Of a stretch of DNA of 64,000 nt, positions 32,901-44,363 are shown piece after piece (position 1 is the first letter of the stretch; the number at the start of each line of letters is the position of its first letter). Made by a program: the position numbers and the translations under genes. Source of the DNA: Ramazzottius varieornatus (taxonomy: Eukaryota > Tardigrada > Eutardigrada > Parachela > Ramazzottiidae). Below the pieces are notes generated by a model. That model ran no database searches and had not been told where the DNA came from. It was given only the letters and a program-made list of their open reading frames with translations. Location of the stretch: NCBI GenBank assembly GCA_001949185.1, contig BDGG01000003.1, positions 4,957,092 through 5,021,091 of the forward strand, given 5' to 3'.

Positions 32901-34361
32901 TGTACCTCCCTTCAGATTCTCATACGATCCATTTACCCTGAAAAGATGGATTAGCAGCCCTCGAACAGAGAAGAGCCTAACATGACATCCAAAAACACAT
33001 AGGAAGGAAAGATGGAAAACGTCAATGCTAACCGTACTTGGCGTAAGCCTTTTCTAAAAGAGCGCTCCAAAACTCCGAGTTTTCCGCCGAGTGCATAAAC
33101 ATCAGAGTACCGTTGATGGTTGGCAGGCGATCATCGATGACAACATCGATCCTGAAACAGGAGAATTATGTACTGATCTCGGCATGGAGCAGCAGGAAAC
33201 GTCGGCAAACCTCACCATTGTCCATGTCGCCAAAACTGAAAGTGGAATATCCCGCAGTACTTTTCCGCTTTGGAGAAGCCTTGGTCCTCGGGTATCACTC
33301 GAGCTAGCAGAGCAGCATTCAGTGTCAAATCGGCGGCCGCCGCGACGAGCCAGCAGTCACCCAGCTCGCCTTGCACCAGGTCGAAACGCTTCTGGCCGTT
33401 GACGATCAACTTTGGATCGCGATGAAGTTGCGGTGGTCTCTAGAACAACCAATCACTACTCGCACAAGAACACTTCGATCATAGTTTTGAGAGTTGAAAC
33501 ATCACAAAGTCGGAATTACCTTCCATTCGAAGTGCCTCTTGAACCGCTGTGTGTGAAAGACGCTGCGGTCGATCGCGGGAAAATCGGGATCCTCAAAGAG
33601 CTTCCCACTGCGCAGACATTCGTCTCGCAGCTGCTCGAAGGACTTCTCCGCGAGTGTGTAACCCCGACGAGAAGATCCTCCGATGTGTCCAAACTAAGAA
33701 AGAAACCAGCTGTATCAAACAACGAAAGCACGAATCCACTTCCGGGTTCAAGCTGCAAATACCTCATCAGCCTGATTCAGCCATTGTAATGCTATGTTAT
33801 TAATATCACATGTCATGTGATATCATATGCTAACATATCACATTACGCTTCACGTCGTGTCGTGGTATATAAAGCTGGGCGTTCTCCAGCAATCAAACAG
33901 CTCCGTTTTTGTTTGGTGTCAACCTCTCAACTTACAGAGACGGAAGGAGCAAGGGGCTGCGTGGATGAGACTGTCCTTTCGACCTGCGGAGCCCGAGCAC
34001 TGGAACCTCCATCGATCACATCCGCGCCTCGGACATCAGCGTTGATGTTCCAGTTGGATGAAAACAGGCATCCGCTCCTCAAGACGGAACACGGACCGGC
34101 GTGCTGACGAAGGTACCTTGTGGCGATCCTTGCGTATTCCGCCTCGATGTCCGAGATGAAGTTCCGTCCAGGAAATGCAGAGAACATAGGTACCAGCTGG
34201 TCGACGTCGCGGACGCGAGTGGGAGGCTGCTCGTCGTCCTTCGTTCTGGAGGAATTCGAAACGGTGATCGACCGCGCCTTCACGTTGACTTCGTTCCGCA
34301 CTTCACTGGAACTCCAGTCCCGGACTCGAACTTCAGTCTTTTTTTCATAGTCCTGCGGCAT
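29971..34361 (-). CDS. CAPN: Classical calpain cysteine protease (CysPc, C2-like and penta-EF-hand domains)
   Basis: Exons: 34361 to about 33970 (end uncertain), 33693-33520, 33439-33216, 33151-33038, 32937-32858, 32761-32673, 32582-32502, 32429-32332, 32258-32181, 32120-31939, 31868-31711, 31408-31191, 31133-31088, 31015-30883, 30685-30479, 30247-30131 and 30056-29971. Exons 2-17 join in phase to 694 residues; with the N-terminal exon the protein is about 800. The catalytic triad is intact: Cys in [15 protein letters not shown], His in [11 protein letters not shown] and Asn in [12 protein letters not shown]2-like domain follows ([20 protein letters not shown]), then EF-hands with [14 protein letters not shown] and [13 protein letters not shown], ending [10 protein letters not shown]. 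It is a calcium-activated cytosolic protease. The Ser/Thr-rich N-terminal extension of about 110 residues is unusual. The start is the first ATG of that frame. Confidence 0.93.
30335..30420. repeat. Hairpin repeat family 1, one core plus a left arm
   Basis: Degenerate core 30335-30381, then a lone left arm CAGTGGCGCAC at about 30409, in a calpain intron (30248-30478). Confidence 0.72.
30766..30813. repeat. Hairpin repeat family 1, one core
   Basis: Core in the calpain intron 30686-30882, near-consensus arms. Confidence 0.86.
31517..31647. repeat. Hairpin repeat family 1, two cores
   Basis: Cores at about 31517-31565 and 31595-31647 in the calpain intron 31409-31710. Confidence 0.86.
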
Positions 34362-35536
34362 TCTAGAGGCCGGAGGTCGGAAGAGGATGAGCTTCTGTCG
34401 GGAAAGAAGTCAGGGCCCAAATACACATTACACAAATTTCACACTGAATTCCCGCTAGCTAGTATGACATAACATAACATTACACAGAAGTAAACATCTG
34501 GCTCATAGGTTGATTGTTGATTCAACACTGGTCCAACTGATCGGAAGTGACTTACAGGTACACGTCACAGCACTTGTCAGACAGTATGGTAGGGAGGAAC
34601 TTGATGTTCGAGGATGGAGGAACGATCATCAAAGTCGAGCTCGTGGAAGATAGAACTCCTGTGAGGTATTTCGAGAAACTCTTCGCATCGAGACACACTG
34701 CCCAGACAGAGTTGAGACGTATCAAAAGCTGACAAAGTGAACATGTGCAGCAAACTTTGGGACTGATAATTGCTGATGAAAACTGGGTGCGATGCTATCA
34801 AACTGCCCGCGCTCGACACACGAACGAATCATTTCCGAGGTTGACTAAACAAATAGCACACTCCGTGGACTTTGGCCTTCGACAGGCTCCACTATCAGTA
34901 GACAACACGCGCACAGAACTTTCGGTTTCGGGAAAAGCTATCGGTCAAGCGTCAAACCCAGACTTCCCTTTCCCACACGCAGTCGAGCTTCCGTTATTAA
35001 GGAACGTGATGAAAAATCTGGAAGACCAAGACTTCCACTTCCTCATTCTTCACGACGCTCTGTCTTCATTCTGTTCAATTTTTCTAAAGGCTGGCTAAAC
35101 GGTTCATGCTTCCCTCGAACATTGCTTTCGCCTTTCGGGCTTTCAGCTGCAGTTCGGTAGCTTAGTAGCCCAACGAGAACAGATTCACCGTCACACTGAT
35201 GACTAAGAACCCTATGAAATCATCGTGGATTTTAGTACCAGTGTTAACGGAGGTCAAATACGATTAATCAGAGTAAAGTGAGTAATGTTGTATCACAGTG
35301 AAGGGATCTCTCGCGTCAATATGCGAAGACATCAGCAAGCTACAGCAGATATCAGGAGCGCCAAGTCATCCGGGAAATGATCCAGCTGCTCGCTTATTCC
35401 AGACAAAGCTAACATGCTTGACATCGTAAATAAAACCGTATTTTTTGTCTGAGCAATACAGTGCGCTTCTAAAACTGAAACAACTTCCGGGTATGAACAG
35501 GGAACTCACTAGGCATGGACAGGACGAATCTTGATC
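34362..35536. other. Intergenic, 5' of calpain and 3' of LAMTOR3
   Basis: Both neighbours are on the minus strand. No coding pattern I can support; the short plus-strand open frames here (for example 34547-34732) lack splice or family context. No hairpin repeats. Confidence 0.45.
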
Positions 35537-36376
35537 TTACTGGACAGCAATCCGCACTGCTTCCATCACGTCGCTCAGCTCCTTGTCTAACGACAGCAAG
35601 ATGCCTGTAGACAAAAAATAATGTGTTTTTCTGGCAGTCTTCTCTATTTTACGGTAACGGTAAACTCACCGGTATTCGCATCAGCATCCGCTATTACAGT
35701 AAGTATCAAAGGATCCATCTGGAAGTGAATCATCTGGAAGGAAAACACGAAAGTTGTAAAATGAACCGAGAGCTCGACGGACAAACTCGATACAATCATT
35801 GTTCGATGGGGCGCACCCTTTCAGGCAATAAATCTGGAACCGTGCGCCACTTGCGTAAACAACAATACTCGCCAACATCACTTTTCCAAGTGACGCATAC
35901 GGTCGGCCAATTACACTGCAACCCTGCGCCGCAGATGGAAACAATCGTTCCGCGACTATCACATCGCCACGCTCGCGCTGCCAATCGTTACCTGATGTCT
36001 CTCATGAATGCTAATGATGTGCCTGGCTTTTCCATGTCCCAGCTTTGATGCTTGGTCAGTAGCGAAGCCTACGCTTGACAGAAAGCCAGGACGGAAGGCA
36101 GTTTCCGGTACAGTTTCGTCATGAACGCGCAGGATAGGAACACCGTCACGATCGCCGATGACAACTCCTCTCACGCCAGGCGTTCTGGAAACAGAACAAG
36201 AGGTATAACCACTACTTTCGGAGACCGATGTCGCCTACTTACGCTTTCATAACTTCTTGAATACTCCTCTTGAGTTCCTGCAAAACCAGAAGCGCAAAAC
36301 ATCAGCTGAGACGTCCCAACACACTTAGATGATAAGCAAAAGCTTCCCGTTCGTCTCACAAGCTTACCTCGGCCAT
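35537..36376 (-). CDS. LAMTOR3: LAMTOR3 (MP1), late endosomal/lysosomal Ragulator subunit
   Basis: Exons 36376-36368, 36277-36243, 36184-35992, 35733-35670 and 35604-35537 join in phase to 122 residues, close to the 124 of the human protein. LAMTOR3 is a roadblock-fold subunit of Ragulator, which anchors Rag GTPases and MAPK/mTORC1 signalling on lysosomes. Family motifs visible are VVIGDRDGVPILRVHDE, FRPGFLSSVGFATDQASKLG and the C-terminal helix LLSLDKELSDVMEAVRIAVQ. The first coding exon is only 9 bp and encodes Met-Ala-Glu; its donor (GAG/GTAAGC) and the next acceptor are good. Intron 3 carries two hairpin cores. Confidence 0.95.
35809..35935. repeat. Hairpin repeat family 1, two cores
   Basis: Cores at about 35809-35854 and 35887-35935 (second one degenerate) in LAMTOR3 intron 3. 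Confidence 0.8.
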
Positions 36377-37371
36377 GTTTCCTCAGGTACTGCTGGATAA
36401 CCTAAAGCTACCACAAACGCTACCCAAATATGTCCTCTGGAACACGAGAGCTGGCCACGCGTGAACACCAACGAATTCGAAGTGGTCCACTAGTGACTGG
36501 AGCACGGGAATCCCGAAAGACAGAGTTTCCAACTTTCAGTCTTTCAATTAATCAATTTCCAAAAAATCTTGCGCCGGACGGGACCGGAGCGGCCGGAGTG
36601 ACTGTTTTAACTTTTAAACCATTCTGGAATAACGACTGCGCATTTATACGCAACGCATGTCCGTTGTCCGCCCCGCTTGACCTTAGTAAACGGAGCGAAA
36701 GTATCTCGATTTTCTACTGTCGTTCTGGCCATTGTCCATTTTCCAGCTTATCGGGATGCGAGAAAACCTGGAATCCTGAATTTCCATTTGAAGCTGCGCG
36801 CATTATTCTGCTTTTGCGGCTTGTTGAAACTTGGATTACCATGCTCAGCGTTGTGTTTTGCAATGCCGAAGAGGAGGTCGAGCATATTTGCTGGAGAAGG
36901 TACCACGGCAAGAAGACCAGAGAACTTACCTGTACAAAAAAAGAACTTCGCCGGACGCCATCAAGCTTCGAGAGACGTTCCGGCGCGTTCCTGTTCTCGC
37001 CTTGGAAGAAATCTTCCACCACTCTGGATCTTCGACAGGTCAAAAAGCTGAGCAGGTAAGAATGCCACTGTGTGATAATTGTGACTTGAGCAAGAATTTT
37101 TGCACAAAATTTTAGAATAACAGCCGCTGCCTTTTTGTGAAAATAATACGTGACACTAGCATTTTATTTGTAAAACATCCTGTATTCTTCTGTCTTCCGT
37201 CTGTTAAGGACGTTTTGTAATGCATTATTTTCGTGATTCGAGTGTCAAGGTCATTTGTTTTTGCTTGACGTACACATCTACCCTAGTTCCGCTCGTTCGA
37301 ATCGCTGCACAGCCCAGGTAACGCAGCATCACTCTTTCCATCCTTGGAGATTTCATATCGAAACTTTAGTG
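36377..37371. other. Region between LAMTOR3 (-) and the coiled-coil gene (+), possible exon
   Basis: A plus-strand stretch at about 36890-37054 looks coding in one frame (YLLEKVPRQEDQRTYLYKKR, then LALEEIFHHSGSSTGQKAEQ) and ends at a good donor (GAGCAG/GTAAGA). It may be a 5' exon of the coiled-coil gene, but I could not place a start or a phase-consistent join. The rest is unassigned. Confidence 0.4.
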
Positions 37372-40318
37372 ATGACCTTACCTAGCAGGCGGAAATCCGT
37401 ATCCGATCTTGTTGCGAAACTCAACGAGCTAACTTTCCAAGAAGAATACAGGGCACCTGAACAGCCACCTCCCGCCGACGACAGCACCGCACTACCACCA
37501 CCTGCGAAAGATGTCGACAATAAAGGTGGTCCGGAGGAGTCGAACGCCGCGAGAACATATCGACAGTTCCAGTCTGGTGACGTTGTGGCCGCGGAGAACT
37601 TCCAGCCTGTGAAGGTCACTGCAGGAAATATCCTCCCTGCGCTAGATTACTATGGATCGCCACCTATACCTTCGCCCTTTGCCAAACCCGTGCGATGGAT
37701 GGTGTGGTCCAAGCTGCAAGATCCAGCAGCGGAACTTTTACCAGAACTTGCTGATGTCCCTCAGAAGGAAAAAGACCCGAAAGTAATTTATCGTGAGGTT
37801 CTATCGTGCTTGTTCTTCTACGTAGTATTGACATACATTTGCAAATAGAGTTACGTGGATCGTTTTGCCCGGTGGCGCACGATCGCAGCTTAAAAAACCA
37901 GGAGCATGCGTCACTTGAGAAATTAATCTTGTCCAATTTCCTGAAGGTTGTCATAAGTGCGCACTCTCTCACTTGATATCAATGGAATCATGCGCCACTT
38001 GAAGCGACGATCTGGATGAAATCATTTGCCGACTGTCCAATGTTATATATTCATCTCCATGAATTCCGTATGCAGCCTTTTTGATTGTGTTTAGGCAAGA
38101 CCGGAGTCTCATGAGTCCTTTGGCGTGGAAGAACTTACAACTCTAAAAGGTATCAAGGAAACATCAGACCGAACCCGGAGGATGCTGCAGGAGAAGTGCC
38201 AGCTACTTGAAGCGAAACTACAGTATGAACGAGATCGAGTCGATGTGGAGACACAGTTGCACGAGAAGCTTCTCGAAACACTAGCCAACGCGAAAGAGAA
38301 GACCATGACGACTGTGGGGGACATGCTACGAGATAATGAACAGCTGGAACTTCGCATCAAGGAAGTCACTGCCAGGTTGAAAGAAGCTGACAGCGAACGA
38401 ACCCGGAAGTTGCATGAGGCGGATGAGAAAAGTGACAATGCCAGGAAACATTTTGAGAAGGTAATAAAAGGTAAGTTAACTTAACAGGGAGCTTCGCAAA
38501 CAAACTCGCTAAGAGTTTTTCCCCAATGGCGCATATGCGCGGTGCTAATGGCTGGAAGCATGCGCCACTTAAGAGAACGATCCCGTAAGTGGCGCACGTT
38601 CTCAGTGATAATGGCTGGAAGCTTGCCTGACTTGAAAAAAAAACGATCTTGCCGGGTTTATTTGCCGATTTGTCCACTTCCTGTTCGTTTCTGGAATGCC
38701 CCAAGAGAATTTGTTGGCTTTGCAGAGAAAGATGAGGCAATCATGAAAAGCATGAGCGAAGTCAAGTTTCTGAAGAAATTCGCCGAAGAGAAGGATCACG
38801 TTCAAGGCAGTATCGAAGAGCTGCGCGCAGCCGCTAGGAACCGATACATTCAACAACAGATGGAGCTGGAGCATATCCATAACATGCAGATGCAGGAGCA
38901 GCAGAAGCTGCAAGGTTTAGCGGCGGATCGTCTTCTGGCTCTGACGGAGAAAAGCTACGACAAAGCTCTAGAGAACATTGATGACAACACCATGGGTGTC
39001 TTCTTCAAGAACTATCAAGTACAGGACGCCGTCGCTATCTGGCTGGAGCGCAACAAGGACCTGCAAAAAGAGAAGTTGCTCGTAGAAGCTAAAATCAAGC
39101 ACGTGTTAGGAAGGCGGAAGGTCGCTGTGAAGTTCTTGAGGCTTTGCGGAGCCAAACAGGACAAACTGAATGAGAAGCTTTTCTATTATAAGAACCGGTA
39201 AGGTTTAAATTAGCAGTTTTTCAGTATTTTGGGCACTCGGTAAGCAAGGCGACAACACCGACTTTCCAAGTGGCGCAAATCTACAGCTAAATACACTGCA
39301 AACTTGCGCTCCCTGAGAAAACCATCGAAATCACCCAGATCACTGTTGAGCTGGCATTTTATCGGTATTTTTCAATAACCACTTTTTCTTAATATCTTCT
39401 CAGATACGATAGGGCGTTTTATCTGCTTCAACATGGTGTGGAGGAGTACGAAAAGCAGTCGCAAGCCATTGTGCCGTTTGTGCAGAGGAAGTACTACAGT
39501 AGAGCCAGAAAGTTGAGGATGATGGAGAACGCCGGTATCGCGAATCAAGGCGAGGCTCTTCGACTGAAAAGACTGCTGGCGGAGAAACTGAACAAGAAGA
39601 GCAGCATGGAAGAAGGCTTTCTGTGGGCGTTGAAGAAGGTGATGGAGAAAGCAAAGGCCGACCATGTGGACGACCTGACCTGGGAACAGAAGGAAATGGT
39701 CCTTCGGCGAGTCTTCGTTTACATGAACTTACAAAACTCTAAAAAGGTAACCATCTTCTTTCTATAAACGACTACTTTCAACGTTTGACTGACGCAGATA
39801 ATCTCTATGTACGCATGCAGCATGTTCGTACATGGGAATGGGGATGAGTTCGGACTCGGCCGTTTCTCTACAGTCTCCTTGCATTAAAATTAGTGTTGCT
39901 ACAGTACACTCAAGCAGTCGACCTCCTTGAGTACGTTTGTCTTGAAGTTTCATCTCTGGGGGAATTCAGCCATTCTTGTTTACAGAACAATTCAGCAGTT
40001 TACGAAGCAAGTCTGACGTCCGAAGTGGAAGCTTACGTTAACAACTTCGAGAAAAACCTTAGCAGTCTACCCAAAATATCCAGAGAAAAATCTTGGTCGG
40101 CTGCGCCCTCAGCCACCTCCACACAAGTCCAGAAAGCAGAAGGCGACGCTCTTCCTCCAACACCTGCCGACCGGGATCCGTCCATGGCCACAAGCTTCAT
40201 CCCCTCTCATCCTCACCATCTCAGCATGATTAGCGAATCGCCAGCCGAGCTGACGCAACAGCTTCCGGCATTCGGCTTTCATCAGCCCAAGAGCCTGCCG
40301 ACCTTGCCACAGACTTAA
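37372..40318 (+). CDS. Long coiled-coil protein, unidentified
   Basis: Exons 37372-37782, 38095-38470, 38726-39197, 39404-39746 and 39986-40318 join in phase to 644 residues. The N-terminus is basic then Pro-rich (EQPPPADDSTALPPPAKD). The centre is almost continuous coiled coil with heptads (LLEAKLQYERDRVDVETQLH; QQMELEHIHNMQMQEQQKLQ), then a conserved-looking helical region (KNYQVQDAVAIWLERNKDLQ; RKVAVKFLRLCGAKQDKLNE; FVQRKYYSRARKLRMMENAG). The last 70 residues are Ser/Pro-rich and disordered. No signal peptide or membrane helix. The style resembles axonemal or centrosomal CCDC proteins, but I do not recognise the family. An earlier start in an upstream exon is possible. Introns 1-3 all contain hairpin cores. 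Confidence 0.75.
37870..38000. repeat. Hairpin repeat family 1, two cores
   Basis: Cores at about 37870-37918 and 37950-38000 in intron 1 of the coiled-coil gene; arms partly degenerate. Confidence 0.78.
38524..38633. repeat. Hairpin repeat family 1, two cores
   Basis: Cores at about 38524-38572 and 38587-38633 in intron 2 of the coiled-coil gene. The two share the spacer text TAATGGCTGGAAGC in the same orientation. Confidence 0.84.
39268..39316. repeat. Hairpin repeat family 1, one degenerate core
   Basis: Left arm AAGTGGCGCAAA, right arm damaged, in intron 3 of the coiled-coil gene. Confidence 0.7.
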
Positions 40319-40365
40319 GGAGTGGGTTAGTCTGACCTTTTTGAAGATTGCCTTGCTTTCTCTTG

Positions 40366-41240
40366 TCATTTCATAGTGGCCATATCTTTAATGACATTCA
40401 GCACACTTCCCAGGGCTTTTATTTCTTCATCAGTCGGCTCATAGTACTCGGTCTTGCCCGTGTCGTCGTTGACGCGCACTCCCGGCATGTAAGCGTCGAC
40501 TTGCTGGACAATCTTGTTCTTGAGGAAGCCACCACCGCGACACGCTTCGATGCAGCACCATTTGGCTGGATCGAGACAAACAGATAAAAATATGAAAATT
40601 TTAGTAAACGAGTTCGCAATGAACTGCGTGAAAGCTGAATTTCGCATCAAGGTCTGATGCATTATTCTTCATGAATGACAAGCAATTCTTTTCTCGCCAT
40701 CAGCATCTTCTAAATTTGTAATTTTTCTGGGGACAACTTACAGCGAGTGAAGAAGAGCAGTACAGTTACGCCGATGACTCCGAATATAATGGCGAAGATT
40801 TTTAGGACGAGAAGCTTGAAGCTTGAGGTCTTCTTCGCTCCTTGTTGAGGACTTTTGTGACTCTAATGAAGACAGCAGAAAGAAATGCAATGCTAAATGG
40901 GACGTTTGTAAATGGATTCGCCCAGCTCGCTTTTCAAGTGACGCACTCTCTTGAATACTAACAACGAAAGCCTGCGCCACTGTCGACAAGTCAGTCTTGT
41001 CGGATATCAATGACCTTTCCCCGAATGGCGTATGCTTAAAACAATGACAACGTGCGCCACTTGAAATAACGATCGGAACGAGACTTTTTGCCAGATAGTG
41101 ACGTAGTTTTGACTTGTGCAGAACAAGGAAGTGCTGACCTTGACTTTGTCAGCGGCAATGACGTCGGAAACCAGGAAAACGAATATACAGAGAAAGCAAA
41201 GAAGCAGTTTCCATCCAAGAAAAAGAGGTTTCTTAGCCAT
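40366..41240 (-). CDS. Small type I membrane protein, unidentified
   Basis: Exons 41240-41139, 40862-40742 and 40565-40366 join in phase to 140 residues. A signal peptide (KLLLCFLCIFVFLVSDVIAA) precedes a short lumenal segment and one transmembrane helix (FKLLVLKIFAIIFGVIGVTV, continuing LLFF). The cytosolic tail opens with a Cys-rich patch (SKWCCIEACRGGGF) and ends with an acidic helix (EPTDEEIKALGSVLNVIKDM). The juxtamembrane cysteines could be palmitoylated (inference). It converges on the coiled-coil gene with only 47 bp between the two stops. I do not recognise the family. Intron 1 carries two hairpin cores. Confidence 0.72.
40935..41063. repeat. Hairpin repeat family 1, two cores
   Basis: Cores at about 40935-40983 and 41023-41063 in intron 1 of the small membrane-protein gene. 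Confidence 0.78.
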
Positions 41241-42317
41241 GAACTACCCAAAGTGACGGAAGCATGTCGGAGATGGTAGAAGTCTAAACTAGCCACAAGA
41301 TCCAAGGGATATCTTGCTCGAGGTCAGTGGCTATAGGACTTTATCTGGAATTCCTCCTGGTTGCTACGTCGCCTTTTTTCATTGTCTGTAACGGTTACCA
41401 GCCGGGCGGTCTTCAGAATACTACTCCCGTTTCTTCTAATATCCGACAGTGACGAGCCAAGGATGGAAGCCTTTCCAACCGCAGACGATATTATGGCAGC
41501 TCTTCAAAGCACAGTAAGGGTCCCTGTGCTGGCCGCGCGTGGCGAAACTACAATCAGAAGTAGCAGGTACTCGAGCGCGCCCCACAAACAACGATCCATT
41601 GCGCAGTGTCGAACTATCGGCTTTCGCACCTTCGTGTACGTCGTCCTTCTTTGAAACTGGTGGTGACTGGTGAGTATCGTGGGGAAGGCGGCACTGTTTC
41701 CTGAGCTTCAGCGGCGTTTCCGGTGCACGGTGAGCATGCAAGCAGGTGATGTATTCGCTCATCTGCTCACCCCTGTAGCTAGGAGGTACCTCCGACGAGG
41801 CCGTGCCCACTTTCCTTCGACACATTCACATCACCTGTATCCGCCATGATTAAGATTCACTTCCGTCTTTATGTAAGCCTTCTGCTGTTTGAGGTGTGGA
41901 CAATTTCAGATGCGCTGATGCCAGTGCGAACGTCGTTGCTCTGGGGGATGTTTTCCTTCCTTTTCCTTCGTTACTCAAGATAATTGGCTGATGGTGGTCT
42001 GATTAAGACCGAATGCCCTTCGTAGCGGTTTCAGTTATTTACCATCTGCGCAATTCATTAATAGCATCTTCCGCCTCCGCGGAAAAGCCTCCACTGATGT
42101 CGGCACTGATCTATTAAAGCTGACGTACCGCAAACACGATTTGACCCTGCCCACAATATTGTGAGCTTTTCCTCCGTGTAATTAGCTGTGAAAAGACTCG
42201 CTGACAGTTTTAAATGCGTCGGCAATCGAAGGGTTAGCTTTTCCTGCACAGTTCCGCGATTCGTGCGAGCCGACCTTTGACTTACACTTTCAGGTCTATC
42301 GAGAATACTCGAGGATC
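41241..42317. other. Intergenic, divergent flanks of two secretory-pathway genes
   Basis: Between a minus-strand and a plus-strand gene start. A short plus-strand frame (ATG 41463, MEAFPTADDIMAALQST) ends at a good donor (GTAAGG, about 41514) but I found no partner exon. Nothing else recognised. Confidence 0.4.
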
Positions 42318-43788
42318 ATGTCACATTCCATAGTTTTTCTATTCAGTTTTTCGTGCGTTGTTCAAGCTATGTCTATTGCTTCTGTCGTCGGAAACCCATT
42401 GCAGTACGCTGATATCAAACCAATTCATGGCCATGTGCATCCGATTCCTCCCACACCGAGGAGACTCAACCCCATCAACTCGCACTCTGATACGCTCCGA
42501 TGGATTATGGGCCGAGTTGGGAAGCGAGGAAATATCTCGAATAAATGCCAAGAGAACAAGGCGTGCGCCATGCTACAGCTCCAGCCGGGAACTTCGTCGT
42601 ACTGGATCGAAGAAATCTGCTCGTGTGGTCAAGATGCGCCATGTTCAACTGAATGGTCCGACCATAACGCCGACGGCAGATCCATCGACAACGCTGACAC
42701 CCAGCTGAAGGTATCCACACAGTTTCTACTCACTGGGTAGTATGTATTCTGTTAGTTTTGTATTTCCAGTTTTATCCGAGTAGCGCACGCTTCAGGCTAA
42801 TTACACTGACAAGGTGCGCCACTTTGGAAAACAGTCCAACTCGACAAAAACATTTTCCTAAGTGACGCACGCTATTAGCCGACAACTTTGGTTGCGTGCG
42901 CCACTCGGGAAAACAATTAAACTCGCCGTGTATCCCATTCCAAGTGGCGCGCTCTTCCAACCAATAGCTCCGAGAACGTGCGCCACTTGGGGACACAACA
43001 CAATCTTGTCGATTTCGCTTGCAGAGCTTCTGTACCATTGCGGTCATAAACGTGAGAACATGGAAATCAATCAATCAAAACAAAGGCGGAGTTCGGGGCG
43101 GGATTGCGGTGAAGATATTTGATGTACTTTATTGGAAAGCACTCTCTGAAATTTAGATCACTACGCCACTCACCCCGTAGCTCAACCTATCCCAAACTCT
43201 ATTACAGAACACAATACAGACAGAGGAAGCTACAGATATTAATATCACACAAGAAATCACAGAACGACTCCCGGTACCACAAAAAATAATAATTCTGCTT
43301 TCACAGTTGTGTAAGCCGGTGGAAGAGTTTCCGACCTGTGCAAGTGGCGATGTCTCCGTGACGACTTCGATGGAGACTAGCATGGCCGCTCCAGCCATTG
43401 TCCAAACCGCCGAGATCTTCTGCAGTTGTCCGAAAATGAACCACGAGTACAAGCTCCTTGACGCTGGGATAAAGGACTACGGGCATCGCACAGTGGTTTC
43501 CGCCCATTTTGGTTGCATTCCGGTGAGAGCGTTACCATAAGCTTTCCACAGCGGATCCCGTATTTCTTGTCTTTTCTTTGGTCAATGACATTTTACTAAT
43601 CCTAGGTGGAGCACTGCCTGGCGGACCAGCCATGTAAATTCCTAGCCATTCTACCGACCGGCGATGCTTTGACGCACCAGAACTGCTCTTGCCCCGAAAA
43701 GACGCGCTGCCCGCGAGAAAGCAACATCACCAGCGTCACACCTGCCATTTTCGATGAAATCTCCTATTACCCCTTTTTCTGCCAATAA
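42318..43788 (+). CDS. Secreted cysteine-rich protein with a giant-lens/Argos-like cysteine pattern
   Basis: Exons 42318-42710, 43307-43522 and 43606-43788 join in phase to 263 residues. A signal peptide (IVFLFSFSCVVQA) is followed by a region ending in GKRG, which may be a dibasic cleavage site. Then come three cysteine modules of similar design: C-x5-C then CSC-x5-C; C-x9-C then CSCP; and C-x4-C then CSCP-x4-C. This three-module 'C..C...CxC...C' plan resembles the EGF-binding Argos/giant-lens proteins of insects and related arthropod secreted proteins. The resemblance is by spacing only, so the function is inference. An NIT glycosylation site lies near the C-terminus. Intron 1 has three hairpin cores. 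Confidence 0.75.
42778..42989. repeat. Hairpin repeat family 1, three cores
   Basis: Cores at about 42778-42825, 42860-42908 and 42941-42989 in intron 1 of the secreted cysteine-rich gene. Confidence 0.85.
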
Positions 43789-43925
43789 TATCACAAACCA
43801 ATATTTTAAACCTGTTTTCGTTTTTGTAAAACTGTTGTTACTTGCTTACCATCCTTCGATCGATCGAGATTTAAATTGGAGGTCGGCAAACGAAACGTAC
43901 CCTGTGTAATACAAGATCTGTTGTC

Positions 43926-43977
43926 GTAAGTGGTGCAGGCTTCCAACTGGTGACAATGCGAACGTGCGCCGCTTGGG
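43926..43977. repeat. Hairpin repeat family 1, one core
   Basis: Arms TAAGTGGTGCAGG and ACGTGCGCCGCTT, intergenic. Confidence 0.78.
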
Positions 43978-44206
43978 ATAACGACGCTCTCGTGCGTTTC
44001 GTTCGCCAACCTTCCAAGTGCGCTGCTTTGCTCTGTTTTGTAGTCTCCAACTCTGAAATAAAGTTTTCGTCTGATAAAAACACCAATGAAATACTAAGCC
44101 TAATCCTCCGGAGAAAAATGGTCCCGTCTTTTCCTTTGATCAACGACCAGTTTGAAGTCACGGCTTCGTTAGCCTTTATTTACACCCGCAAACTGCCAAA
44201 AGATTC

Positions 44207-44363
44207 TACTGTAGTGCTACCAAATTATCGCGCATTCGACCACGTGAGCAGAAAATGATGCCCGGGTGAGAGTCAGCGAGGCTAAACTGATACATCTGAT
44301 CACACTGGGCAGCGATGACTCATCACGTGGTTCTGTGCGCGATAATTTGGTGGCACTACAGTA
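44207..44363. mobile_element. MITE-like element with 28-bp terminal inverted repeats
   Basis: Left terminus 44207-44234 (TACTGTAGTGCTACC...) and right terminus 44336-44363 are reverse complements with one mismatch in 28. The arms continue inward with CCACGTGA / TCACGTGG. No coding capacity. The terminal TACTGTA matches the start of the element at 14822, but the rest differs. Confidence 0.8.

Noticed and set aside
33803-33826. Palindrome ATATCACATG-T-CATGTGATAT as a functional site
   Set aside because: A 21-bp AT-rich palindrome in the calpain 5' region, single copy and without context; it could be chance.
36430-37059. 209-codon plus-strand ORF
   Set aside because: Low-complexity reading without family match; a different frame over its 3' part looks more coding-like and ends at a good donor.
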